DNA of 6,003 bases from DASUZD01 sp036377055 (lineage in GTDB: Bacteria; Actinomycetota; Thermoleophilia; Gaiellales; Gaiellaceae): positions 1 through 6,003 of the forward strand of contig DASUZD010000263.1 of assembly GCA_036377055.1 (NCBI GenBank). The letters are read 5' to 3'. A program made the translations under genes and the position numbers. This document shows, in pieces, positions 1 through 6,003 of the stretch. Numbering within the stretch: position 1 is the first letter of the stretch; each line of letters opens with the position of its first letter. Below the pieces are notes generated by a model that had not been told where the DNA came from, made no database searches, and saw only the letters and a list, made by a program, of their open reading frames with translations.

Positions 1-1089
1 CCGCTCGAGCGGCTGCTCTCCGACGACAGCGTGACCGAGATCATGGTGAACGGGCCGTTCGAGATCTGGGTCGAGCGGCAGGGCCGTCTGTACGAGACGA
101 CCGTCCGCTTCAACGACGAGTCGCACCTGCGCCGGATCATCAACAAGATGGTCGCGCAGGTCGGCCGCCGCATCGACGAGTCGTCGCCGATGGTGGACGC
201 GCGCCTTCCTGACGGAAGCCGTGTGAACGCCGTGATCCCGCCGCTCTCGCTCAGCGGACCGCTGGTGACGATCCGGAAGTTCAGCAACAAGCGGCTCGAC
301 CTGACCGAGCTCATCCGGCTCGGCACGCTGAGCACCGAGACGGTCGACTTCCTCCAGCGCTGCGTCCTCGCGCAGCTGAACGTCCTCATCTCGGGCGGAA
401 CGGGAACCGGGAAGACGACGCTTCTGAACGCGCTTTCGCAGGCAATCTCGGACTCGGAGCGGATCGTGACGATCGAGGACGCCGCCGAGCTCGCGCTGAA
501 GCAGAACCACGTGCTCCGGCTCGAGGGGCGGCCGAAGAACATCGAGGGGTCGGGCGAGATCACGATCCGCGAGCTCGTCCGGAACTCGCTGCGCATGCGG
601 CCCGACCGAATCATCGTCGGCGAGGTCCGCGGCGCCGAGGCGCTGGACATGCTCCAGGCGATGAACACGGGCCACGACGGCTCGCTCACGACGGTGCACG
701 CGAACGCGCCGCGGGACGCGCTCGCCCGGATCGAGACGATGGTGCTGATGGCGGGCTACGACCTGCCATTGCGGGCGATCCGCCAGCAGGTCGCGTCCGC
801 GCTCGACATGATCATCCATCTCGAGCGGCTCGAGGACGGAACGCGCCGGGTGACCGCGATCACGGAGGTCCAGCGAATGGAGTCCGACGTGATCACGCTT
901 CAGGACCTGTTCGAGTTCCGTGTCGAGCGCGTGACGCCGGAGCGGGTCGTGATCGGCGAGCTTGGCGCCACCGGGCTTCGGCCGACGTTCCTCTACAAGT
1001 TCGACAAGCGCGGCATCTCGCTCCCGATCGACCTGTTCGTGAAGAAGGCGCCGGTTGCCGCCGAGTTCCAGAAGGCTCCCGTCGGATGA
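1..1089 (+). CDS. cpaF: CpaF/TadA-type pilus assembly ATPase, 5'-truncated by the window edge
   Basis: This is a secretion ATPase of the type II/IV (VirB11/GspE) superfamily. In Tad/Flp systems it works as a cytoplasmic hexamer that powers pilin assembly through the TadB/TadC platform. The frame is open from base 1, and the first codons (PLERLLSDDSVTEIMVNGP) match the CpaF N-terminal domain, so the gene begins upstream; the GTG at 31 is an internal valine codon. Counting from the first visible codon, Walker A GGTGTGKT is at about 132-139 (nt 394-417), the Asp box TIED at 157-160, Walker B RIIVGEVRG at 203-211 and the His box GHDGSLTTVHAN at 224-235. The C-terminal part (GLRPTFLYKF) is also typical of CpaF. 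All catalytic motifs are intact, so the enzyme is probably active. The stop overlaps the next start (ATGA). Family assignment is secure; whether it serves a pilus or another Tad-like exporter is inferred from its neighbours. Confidence 0.95.
   Translation, partial: PLERLLSDDSVTEIMVNGPFEIWVERQGRLYETTVRFNDESHLRRIINKMVAQVGRRIDESSPMVDARLPDGSRVNAVIPPLSLSGPLVTIRKFSNKRLDLTELIRLGTLSTETVDFLQRCVLAQLNVLISGGTGTGKTTLLNALSQAISDSERIVTIEDAAELALKQNHVLRLEGRPKNIEGSGEITIRELVRNSLRMRPDRIIVGEVRGAEALDMLQAMNTGHDGSLTTVHANAPRDALARIETMVLMAGYDLPLRAIRQQVASALDMIIHLERLEDGTRRVTAITEVQRMESDVITLQDLFEFRVERVTPERVVIGELGATGLRPTFLYKFDKRGISLPIDLFVKKAPVAAEFQKAPVG
1070..1075 (+). promoter_or_regulatory. Weak ribosome binding site for the VWA-TadB gene
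   Basis: The purine stretch AGAAGG lies inside the end of the ATPase gene, 10 bases before the ATG at 1086. It supports that ATG as the start. With the ATGA overlap, re-initiation by ribosomes finishing the ATPase is also likely. Confidence 0.4.
1086..1089 (+). other. ATGA stop/start overlap coupling the ATPase and VWA-TadB genes
   Basis: The ATG of the VWA-TadB gene (1086-1088) overlaps the TGA of the ATPase gene (1087-1089). Such overlaps usually indicate translational coupling, which would match the amounts of ATPase and platform protein. Confidence 0.85.
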
Positions 1090-3017
1090 AGGCGCGCCGA
1101 CTGACAGTCGTCGCCGCCGCCACAGTCATCGCCGCGCTCACGGCTTTGGCGGCTTCGGCGGCCCGCGCGCCGCAGTTCCACATCACCGAGGCCCAGGCCT
1201 CGTTCCCGCAGCGCGCGTACGTGCTGAGCCTTCCTGCCCGGATGCAGATCGGCGCCGGTCAGGTCGAGGTGCTCGAGAACGGCCAGCCGGTGCCCGATCT
1301 GAGCGTCGTCGCGGCCAAGGGTGCGACCCCGAGCCAGTTCGGCGTCGTGCTCTTGATCGACGCGAGCCAGAGCATGGAGGGAGCCCCGGAGCGGGCTGCC
1401 TTGGCGGCCGCCCAGGCGTTTGCGGCGCAGCGGCAGCAAAACGAGCAGGTTGCGGTGATCACATACAACGTCACGCCCACGGTCCTGCTGCCGTTCACGA
1501 CGGACGAAACGAAGATCGACGCGGCGTTGGCGAGCCAACCGTCGTTTCAGTTCGGAACGCACATCTACGACGCCGTCGTGCACGCGATCGATCTGCTGAA
1601 GACGGCGCACGTCACCGCCGGCTCGATCGTCGTCCTCTCCGACGGTCAGGAGCATCGAGGCTACCGCGACACGGCCAAGCATCACACGGAGGCGACGGCG
1701 GCTGCCGCGGCGCGTGCGGCTCGTGTCCGCATCTTCACGGTCGGTCTCCGCTCGCGCTTCTTCCATCCGAAGGCGCTTCAGACCCTTTCGCGGCACACAG
1801 GCGCCCAGTACACGCGGGCCAACTCGCTGGACCAGCTCAACCGGATCTATACGGCGCTGGGCTCGGAGCTCGCCCGTGAGTACCTGATCCGGTACACGTC
1901 GCCGGCCGGGCCCGGTCAGCGGATCAAGGTCTCGGTGCGGGTCAAAGGGCTACCGGGACTCGCGAGGTCGGGGTACATCACCCCGAAGCTCGCGGTCGCG
2001 GTCAAGGGGCACTCGGTTCCCAAGCCGTACCACGAGTCCTTCTTCCACAAGCTGCTGACGTCGCCGCTCATGACGATCTTCGTCGCGCTCCTCGCCGCCT
2101 CGCTGTTCGCGCTCGCGGTCGTCGCGCTCACGACCAGCATGCGGAAGGGGACGCTGCGGAAGCGCATGGCCGAGTTCGTGTCCCTGCCGGCGCCCCCCGA
2201 AAAGGACCGGACGAGCGAGGTCCTCACCGATCGTGTCGAAGGCGGCACCGAGCGCGTGCTCGAGGGGACGCGGTGGTGGGGCCGGTTCGTAGCCGACCTC
2301 CAGCTGGCCGACATCTCGACGCGGCCGGAACGGATCGTCCTGTTCACGTTCATCGGAACTTTCCTGACGATCTGGGTGCTGTCGGTGTTGATCCACACGC
2401 TCCTGATCGCTGTGCTGATCGGCCTCGTGATCCCGTTCGTGGTTCGATCGTGGATCAAGCGGAAGGTCGACCGGAAGCGCCGCCTCTTCGCAGAACAGCT
2501 GCCGGACAACCTCCAGGTGCTCGCCTCGGCGCTCCGTGCCGGCCACAGCTTCATCGGCGCGCTGTCCGTGGTCGTCGACGACGCCCCGGAGCCATCCCGC
2601 AGCGAGTTCCGCCGGGTCGTCGCCGACGAGCAGCTCGGGGTGCCGCTCGAGGAGGCACTGCACACGGTCGTCGAGCGGATGGAGAACCGCGAGCTCGAGC
2701 AGGTCGCGCTCGTCGGCGCGCTCCAGCGCCAGACCGGCGGCAACACCGCGGAGGTGCTCGACCGCGTGACCGAGACGATCCGCGAGCGCTTCGAGCTACG
2801 CCGGACGGTGCAGACGCTGACGGCGCAGGGGCGGCTCTCGCGCTGGGTGGTCTCGCTCTTGCCGCTGTTCCTGCTCATCGTGATCAGCCTCATCAATCCG
2901 GGCTACATGCGCGTCCTCTACGCCCACACGGGCGGGCGCATCGCACTCGCCTTTGCCGGGTTGATGGTCGTGTCCGGGTCGCTCGTGATCAAGAAGATCA
3001 TCAACATCAAGGTCTGA
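1086..3017 (+). CDS. tadB: Fusion of an exported VWA domain to a TadB-type Tad pilus platform protein
   Basis: The C-terminal part is a TadB-like inner-membrane platform protein, a partner of TadC and the CpaF ATPase; the N-terminal part is an added von Willebrand A domain. Residues 1-26 form a signal peptide (KARR, then an Ala-rich core, possible cleavage after ASA at 23-25). Residues 30-80 look like a small beta domain (ENGQPVPDLSVV). The VWA domain spans about 85-265 with a complete metal site: D92, S94, S96 (DASQS, nt 1359-1373), T158 and D186. A beta-rich tail follows (YLIRYTSP to RSGYITP, 266-300). A membrane segment at 328-350 leads to a charged linker (351-415), two close segments (417-453), a cytoplasmic T2SSF domain (about 466-590) and two final segments (587-603, 618-638). 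This topology puts VWA outside and T2SSF inside, as TadB requires. At 643 residues it is about twice the length of a usual TadB. The reading frame is continuous through the junction. Both domain calls are strong; the joint function is inferred. Confidence 0.9.
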   Translation: MKARRLTVVAAATVIAALTALAASAARAPQFHITEAQASFPQRAYVLSLPARMQIGAGQVEVLENGQPVPDLSVVAAKGATPSQFGVVLLIDASQSMEGAPERAALAAAQAFAAQRQQNEQVAVITYNVTPTVLLPFTTDETKIDAALASQPSFQFGTHIYDAVVHAIDLLKTAHVTAGSIVVLSDGQEHRGYRDTAKHHTEATAAAAARAARVRIFTVGLRSRFFHPKALQTLSRHTGAQYTRANSLDQLNRIYTALGSELAREYLIRYTSPAGPGQRIKVSVRVKGLPGLARSGYITPKLAVAVKGHSVPKPYHESFFHKLLTSPLMTIFVALLAASLFALAVVALTTSMRKGTLRKRMAEFVSLPAPPEKDRTSEVLTDRVEGGTERVLEGTRWWGRFVADLQLADISTRPERIVLFTFIGTFLTIWVLSVLIHTLLIAVLIGLVIPFVVRSWIKRKVDRKRRLFAEQLPDNLQVLASALRAGHSFIGALSVVVDDAPEPSRSEFRRVVADEQLGVPLEEALHTVVERMENRELEQVALVGALQRQTGGNTAEVLDRVTETIRERFELRRTVQTLTAQGRLSRWVVSLLPLFLLIVISLINPGYMRVLYAHTGGRIALAFAGLMVVSGSLVIKKIINIKV

Positions 3018-3022
3018 AAGGA
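3017..3022 (+). promoter_or_regulatory. Ribosome binding site for tadC
   Basis: AAAGGA begins at the last base of the upstream TGA stop and lies 8 bases before the ATG at 3031. The good spacing fixes the tadC start and gives this gene its own initiation site inside the operon. Confidence 0.7.
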
Positions 3023-3030
3023 CGTCCGCG

Positions 3031-3945
3031 ATGATCCTGCTCCTACTGATCGGAATCGTCCTCGCAGGCCTCGCGGCGGCGCTCCTCGCCCGCGCCGTCG
3101 CGAATCCGCTGCGGGCGGGATCCGCGCCGTCGGCGCAGATCGGCCGCTACGGGTTCAACAAGGGTGCGAAGGAGCGGCCGAAGGCCGACGTCGGTGGAAT
3201 CGTCGACAGGGCGGCCGACAGCCTGGGGGGCCGCTTCGCCGGAAACTTCGGCAACGCTGAGGAGATCCGGCGCCAGCTCGTTGCGGCCGGGATGTACCGG
3301 GTCACTGCGACCAAGTTCCTCGGCTACCGGATCCTCGCGACGATCGGGCTGCCGCTGATCTGGATCTGGTTCGCGACGACGACGTCGAGGTCGCCGGTCG
3401 TCGGCTTCCTCGGCACGGTCGCAGCCATCCTCATCGGCTGGTTCGCTCCCCTCCGTATCGTGAAGGACCGCGCGAAGCGCCGCCTCAACGAGATCGACTA
3501 CGAGCTGCCTGAGCTGATCGACCTGCTCGTGGTCACCGTCGAGGCCGGTCTCGGCTTCGTCGGCTCGCTGCAGATGGCGTCGGACCGGTTGACGGGGACG
3601 CTCGGGCAGGAGCTCCGCCTCACGCTCCAGGAGCAGAACATGGGCCTCTCGATCAACGAGGCGCTCGCGAACACGATGGCGCGCTGCGACACGCCCTCGA
3701 TGCGCTCGTTCGTCCGCTCGATCGTGCAGGGCGAGACGCTCGGCGTCTCGATCGGCCAGATCATGCGCGACCTCGCTACGGAGATGCGCCGCCGGCGCAA
3801 GCAGAGCGCGGAGGAGCGCGCCCAGAAGGCGCCGATCAAGATCCTGTTCCCGCTGGTCTTCCTGATCTTCCCGGCGATGTTTGTCGTCCTCCTCGGGCCC
3901 GCGCTCATCCAGTTCCTCCACGCCATTCGCGGCGTGGCTCACTAG
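3031..3945 (+). CDS. tadC: TadC-type Tad/Flp pilus platform protein (T2SSF family)
   Basis: This is the second inner-membrane platform protein, expected to pair with TadB and dock on the CpaF-type ATPase for pilin assembly. It has 304 residues, normal for TadC. A membrane segment lies at 1-20, a basic linker follows (about 26-95), then two adjacent segments at about 99-117 and 121-140. The cytoplasmic T2SSF domain is at about 155-265 (ELPELIDLLVVTVEAGLGF, then the Gly- and Glu-containing GETLGVSIGQIM), followed by a basic run MRRRRKQSAEERAQKAP and a last membrane segment at 268-293. The phrase KAPIKILFPLVFLIFPAMFVVLLGP is represented here only by its key features: a conserved Lys-Pro-rich entry into the final hydrophobic segment, characteristic of TadC. 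The gene lies 13 bp after the VWA-TadB stop with its own AAAGGA site, so it is likely the last gene of the operon. A pilin or TadE gene, which often follows, is absent; a convergent gene begins 11 bp later. Confidence 0.93.
   Translation: MILLLLIGIVLAGLAAALLARAVANPLRAGSAPSAQIGRYGFNKGAKERPKADVGGIVDRAADSLGGRFAGNFGNAEEIRRQLVAAGMYRVTATKFLGYRILATIGLPLIWIWFATTTSRSPVVGFLGTVAAILIGWFAPLRIVKDRAKRRLNEIDYELPELIDLLVVTVEAGLGFVGSLQMASDRLTGTLGQELRLTLQEQNMGLSINEALANTMARCDTPSMRSFVRSIVQGETLGVSIGQIMRDLATEMRRRRKQSAEERAQKAPIKILFPLVFLIFPAMFVVLLGPALIQFLHAIRGVAH
3918..3937 (+). terminator. GC-rich stem-loop at the convergent gene junction, possible terminator
   Basis: CCACGCC (3918-3924) and GGCGTGG (3931-3937) form a perfect 7-bp inverted repeat with a 6-base loop, ATTCGC. 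It sits in the last codons of tadC, just before the stop. No T-run follows on either strand, so it is not a classical intrinsic terminator. The two converging genes leave only 11 bp between stops, so any termination signal must overlap coding sequence, and this is the best candidate I see. The repeat could also be chance in GC-rich coding DNA. Confidence 0.25.
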
Positions 3946-3956
3946 AGACGGCGGCC

Positions 3957-5945
3957 TCAGGCAGCAGTCCGGGCGTCGGCGTCGAGCCGCTCTCTGAGCC
4001 AGGGCGTCAGCTCGTCCGGCGGCAGCGGCCGCGCGAGGAAGTAGCCCTGCGCGGAGTGGCAGCCGAGCTCGGCGAGCTGCGACCACACGGCGCCCGTCTC
4101 CACGCCTTCCGCGACCACGGACAGGCGCAGGTTGCGGCCGAGGTCGATCGTCGAGCGGACGATGCGCGCGTGCTGCTCGTCTCGGTCCATCGCCATCACG
4201 AACGAGCGGTCGATCTTGATCTCGTCGACGGGAAGCTCGCTGAGGTAGGCGAGCGACGCGTAGCCGGTGCCGAAGTCGTCGATGGCGAGCTTGACGCCGG
4301 AATCGCGAAGCCGCTGGAGGATCGCCTTCGCGCGTCGCGGGTCGGCGAGCACGCTCGTCTCGGTCAGCTCCAGCTCGAGCGTCTGGGGCTCGAGCCCGTG
4401 CCGCCGGAGCAAGTCCTCGAGCTCGTCGGGGAACCGCTCGTCGAGGATGTTCCGCATCGCGACGTTCACCGCCACGGTCAGCACGAGCCCCTGCTCGCGC
4501 CACTCGCGGCACTGCCGCAGAGCCCGTTCGACGACGAAGAGCGTGAGCGGCCTGATCAGGCCGGTCTGCTCGGCGACGGGGATGAAGACGTCCGGCGGGA
4601 CGAGCCCGCGCTCCGGGTGCTGCCAGCGCACGAGCGCCTCGACGCCTCGCACCTCGCCGTCGGCGAGCGTCGCCTTCGGCTGGTAGTGGAGGACGAGCTC
4701 CCCCTCCTCGAGCGCGCGCCGCAGCTCGCCGACTAGGGTGAGCCGCTCCGGGCGGTAGTGGTCGGTGTGCGCGTCGTAGACCGCGTAGTGCGCCCTCGTC
4801 TCCTTGGCCACGTACATCGCCACGTCCGCGCGCTGGAGGAGCGTCTCGACGTCCTCGCCGTGGTCGGGGTAGAGCGAGATCCCGACGCTGGCCTCGACCT
4901 CGAGCGGCAGGCCGTCGACGAGGACCGGCTCCTGGAGCGCCTGCGTGATCCGCTCGGCGAGCGCCGTGATCATGTCCGGGTGCGGCACGTCCGGCACGAG
5001 GAGCGCGAACTCGTCGCCGCCGAGCCGCGCGACCGTGTCGCCCGGACGCGTTAGGCGCGTCAGCCGCGCCGCGAGCTCCTTCAGCATCAGGTCGCCGCAG
5101 TGGTGCCCGAGCGTGTCGTTCACCTCCTTGAACCGGTCGAGGTCCATCAGGAGGAGCGCGACGACGCTGCCGCTACGCGCGCTCGTCCGCAGCGCGTGCT
5201 CGACGCGGTCGTGGAAGAGCGCGCGGTTCGGAAGCTGCGTGAGCTGGTCGTGGAGCGCTAGGCGTGCGTTCTCCTCGGCCTGCCGGCGCAGCTTCCGCGA
5301 GGCGCCTGCGACGACCCGGAAGAGGCTGACCCAGAGCAGCAGGAGGCCGCCGCCGATCAGCCAGTAAGCGGTCCGCACGTCGCTCGCGATCGCCTGCGTG
5401 ATCGGCTGCTCGGGGAGGTAGAGCTCGAGGACGCCGCGAACCGCGCCCGCGCCGCCGAAGCGAAGCGGCACCCAGACCGCATACGTCCAGCCGGCGGGAG
5501 TGCCCGAGAGCGGGTTCGCGTCGACCTTCGTGCGTCCGGCGACGAGCTTGCCCCGCGCGGCCGTCTGCTGCTGGGGCGACCGCGCCGCCTGGTGGCCGAT
5601 CGTCGCGCGGTCCTGCGAGTAGAGGACGTTCCCGAGCCGGTCGGAAAGTCGGACGTCGGTGACGCCCGACGCCTTGAGCCCGTCGACGGTCCGGTCGAGG
5701 CCGATCAGGTCGCTCTGGCCCAGCCCGTGCCGGAACTCATAGGGCGTCAGCTGCGTCTGGAGCGCCGCGGCGACGAGCGACGCCGACTGCCGCGCGTCTG
5801 CATACGCGCGCACGCGGATCTGGTGCTTGAGGTAGCCGGAAAGCCCGTATCCGAGCAGCGCCAGCGGAACCAGGCTGACGAGGGCGAAAGTGGTCAGCAG
5901 GTTCAGCCGCCGAAGGCGGCTCCGAAGTGAAAAGCGTGGCCGCAC
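3957..5945 (-). CDS. Membrane-anchored GGDEF-EAL protein with an extracytoplasmic sensor region (cyclic di-GMP synthesis and breakdown)
   Basis: This 662-residue protein has both c-di-GMP enzyme domains. A basic N-terminus leads to a membrane segment at about 14-37. An extracytoplasmic region (about 40-190) contains DVRLSDRLGNVLYSQD and GVLELYLPEQP, resembling a Cache/CHASE-type sensor; the subtype is unclear. A second segment (193-211) and a short helical linker (215-230) follow, with no clear HAMP domain. The GGDEF domain (about 231-390) has metal-site D268, the exact GGDEF motif at 309-313 (nt 5007-5021) and an inhibitory RxxD site R300-D303 five residues before it. The EAL domain (about 402-650) keeps E436-A-L438 (nt 4632-4640), N494, E529, D556-D557, K577, E613, E616 and Q633. 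Both domains therefore look catalytically competent; which activity dominates cannot be read from sequence. The start is GTG: an in-frame TGA lies at 5973-5975 and no other ATG or GTG start fits before the first membrane segment. No good ribosome binding site precedes it. Confidence 0.95.
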   Translation of the reverse strand: MRPRFSLRSRLRRLNLLTTFALVSLVPLALLGYGLSGYLKHQIRVRAYADARQSASLVAAALQTQLTPYEFRHGLGQSDLIGLDRTVDGLKASGVTDVRLSDRLGNVLYSQDRATIGHQAARSPQQQTAARGKLVAGRTKVDANPLSGTPAGWTYAVWVPLRFGGAGAVRGVLELYLPEQPITQAIASDVRTAYWLIGGGLLLLWVSLFRVVAGASRKLRRQAEENARLALHDQLTQLPNRALFHDRVEHALRTSARSGSVVALLLMDLDRFKEVNDTLGHHCGDLMLKELAARLTRLTRPGDTVARLGGDEFALLVPDVPHPDMITALAERITQALQEPVLVDGLPLEVEASVGISLYPDHGEDVETLLQRADVAMYVAKETRAHYAVYDAHTDHYRPERLTLVGELRRALEEGELVLHYQPKATLADGEVRGVEALVRWQHPERGLVPPDVFIPVAEQTGLIRPLTLFVVERALRQCREWREQGLVLTVAVNVAMRNILDERFPDELEDLLRRHGLEPQTLELELTETSVLADPRRAKAILQRLRDSGVKLAIDDFGTGYASLAYLSELPVDEIKIDRSFVMAMDRDEQHARIVRSTIDLGRNLRLSVVAEGVETGAVWSQLAELGCHSAQGYFLARPLPPDELTPWLRERLDADARTAA
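5905..5921 (-). other. Hairpin in the first codons of the GGDEF-EAL gene
   Basis: AGCCGCC and GGCGGCT pair perfectly over 7 bp around a 3-base loop (TTC on the - strand). The structure starts 24 bases after the first base of the GTG, in codons 9-14, which encode an Arg/Leu-rich stretch. It could affect translation initiation at a start that lacks an evident ribosome binding site, or it may only reflect Arg codon use. Confidence 0.35.
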
Positions 5946-6003
5946 GCGCTGTAAGAGCTTCGGCGCACGCAGTCAGGGGCTGCTCCCCCGAACGGGTGAG
6001 CGC
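5946..6003 (-). other. Partial 5' leader of the GGDEF-EAL gene
   Basis: These 58 bases precede the GTG. On the - strand two overlapping pairings are possible: GCTC-A-CCC with GGG-G-GAGC (6001-5982, GTTC loop, one mismatch) and GGGG with CCCC (5988-5976, AGCAG loop). They share the same G-run and exclude each other. An in-frame TGA at 5975-5973 could be the stop of an upstream gene, but only nine codons before it are visible. I found no convincing -35/-10 pair or purine-rich ribosome site, and no match I could recognise to a known riboswitch, including the c-di-GMP classes. Confidence 0.4.

Noticed and set aside
31..33. GTG as the start of the ATPase gene
   Set aside because: The frame is open to base 1 and the upstream codons match the CpaF family, so this is an internal valine codon.
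993..1796. Long - strand open frame opposite the ATPase end and the VWA region
   Set aside because: Arg-rich, low-complexity product without motifs, lying opposite well-supported coding sequence.
1950..2663. Long - strand open frame opposite the TadB part
   Set aside because: Composition (Arg, Glu, Asp, His) is typical of an antisense shadow, and the + strand frame encodes a clear T2SSF protein.
3043..4512. A 489-codon open frame on the - strand spanning tadC and the end of the GGDEF-EAL gene
   Set aside because: It runs antisense to tadC and out of frame with the GGDEF-EAL gene. Its product is dominated by Arg, Ala, Asp and Glu with no recognisable motif, as expected from out-of-frame reading of GC-rich genes. 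Both real genes have clear domain evidence.
4056..4736. Long + strand open frame opposite the EAL domain
   Set aside because: The product is repetitive in Arg, Leu, Glu and Val without a domain, and the opposite strand carries all EAL catalytic residues.
5946..5975. Possible promoter for a leaderless GGDEF-EAL transcript: CTGACT and TACAGC with about 17-bp spacing on the - strand
   Set aside because: The -10 candidate matches the consensus at only about half its positions, and its distance to the GTG is very short. It is not better than chance in this composition.
5946..6003. Cyclic di-GMP riboswitch before the GGDEF-EAL gene
   Set aside because: The conserved core sequences of the known c-di-GMP classes are not present in the visible leader, which is also too short to hold one.

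Overview
The window is strongly GC-rich, with G or C at most third codon positions, tight gene packing and one GTG start. It carries a Tad/Flp pilus assembly module of the kind found in Actinobacteria. I infer a high-GC, probably single-membrane actinobacterium, possibly from a deep lineage such as Thermoleophilia. That placement is a guess from gene content and composition, not a demonstrated assignment.

Layout. Positions 1-3945 (+ strand) hold three consecutive Tad export genes. The first is the 3' part of the CpaF/TadA-type secretion ATPase (1-1089, 5' end outside the window). It overlaps by ATGA with a 643-residue protein that fuses a signal peptide and an extracytoplasmic von Willebrand A (VWA) domain to a TadB-type membrane platform (1086-3017). 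A TadC-type platform protein follows after 13 bp (3031-3945). The first two genes look translationally coupled and the third has its own ribosome binding site, so the three are probably one operon. On the - strand, 5945-3957 encodes a membrane-anchored GGDEF-EAL protein, predicted to make and degrade cyclic di-GMP. It ends 11 bp from the tadC stop, so the two units converge. Positions 5946-6003 are a short leader for this gene, with small potential hairpins and no clear promoter.

How the parts may work together. The ATPase would drive pilin assembly through the TadB/TadC platform in the inner membrane. The VWA domain would sit outside the cell, tethered to the platform, with all five metal-site (MIDAS) residues present. 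The GGDEF-EAL enzyme could link an external signal to surface attachment through c-di-GMP, but only adjacency supports a tie to the pilus. No pilin, TadE/F/G, prepilin peptidase, CpaB or TadZ gene is visible; these must lie upstream or elsewhere.

The most notable observation is the VWA-TadB fusion. No CRISPR array, tRNA, rRNA or mobile element was seen.
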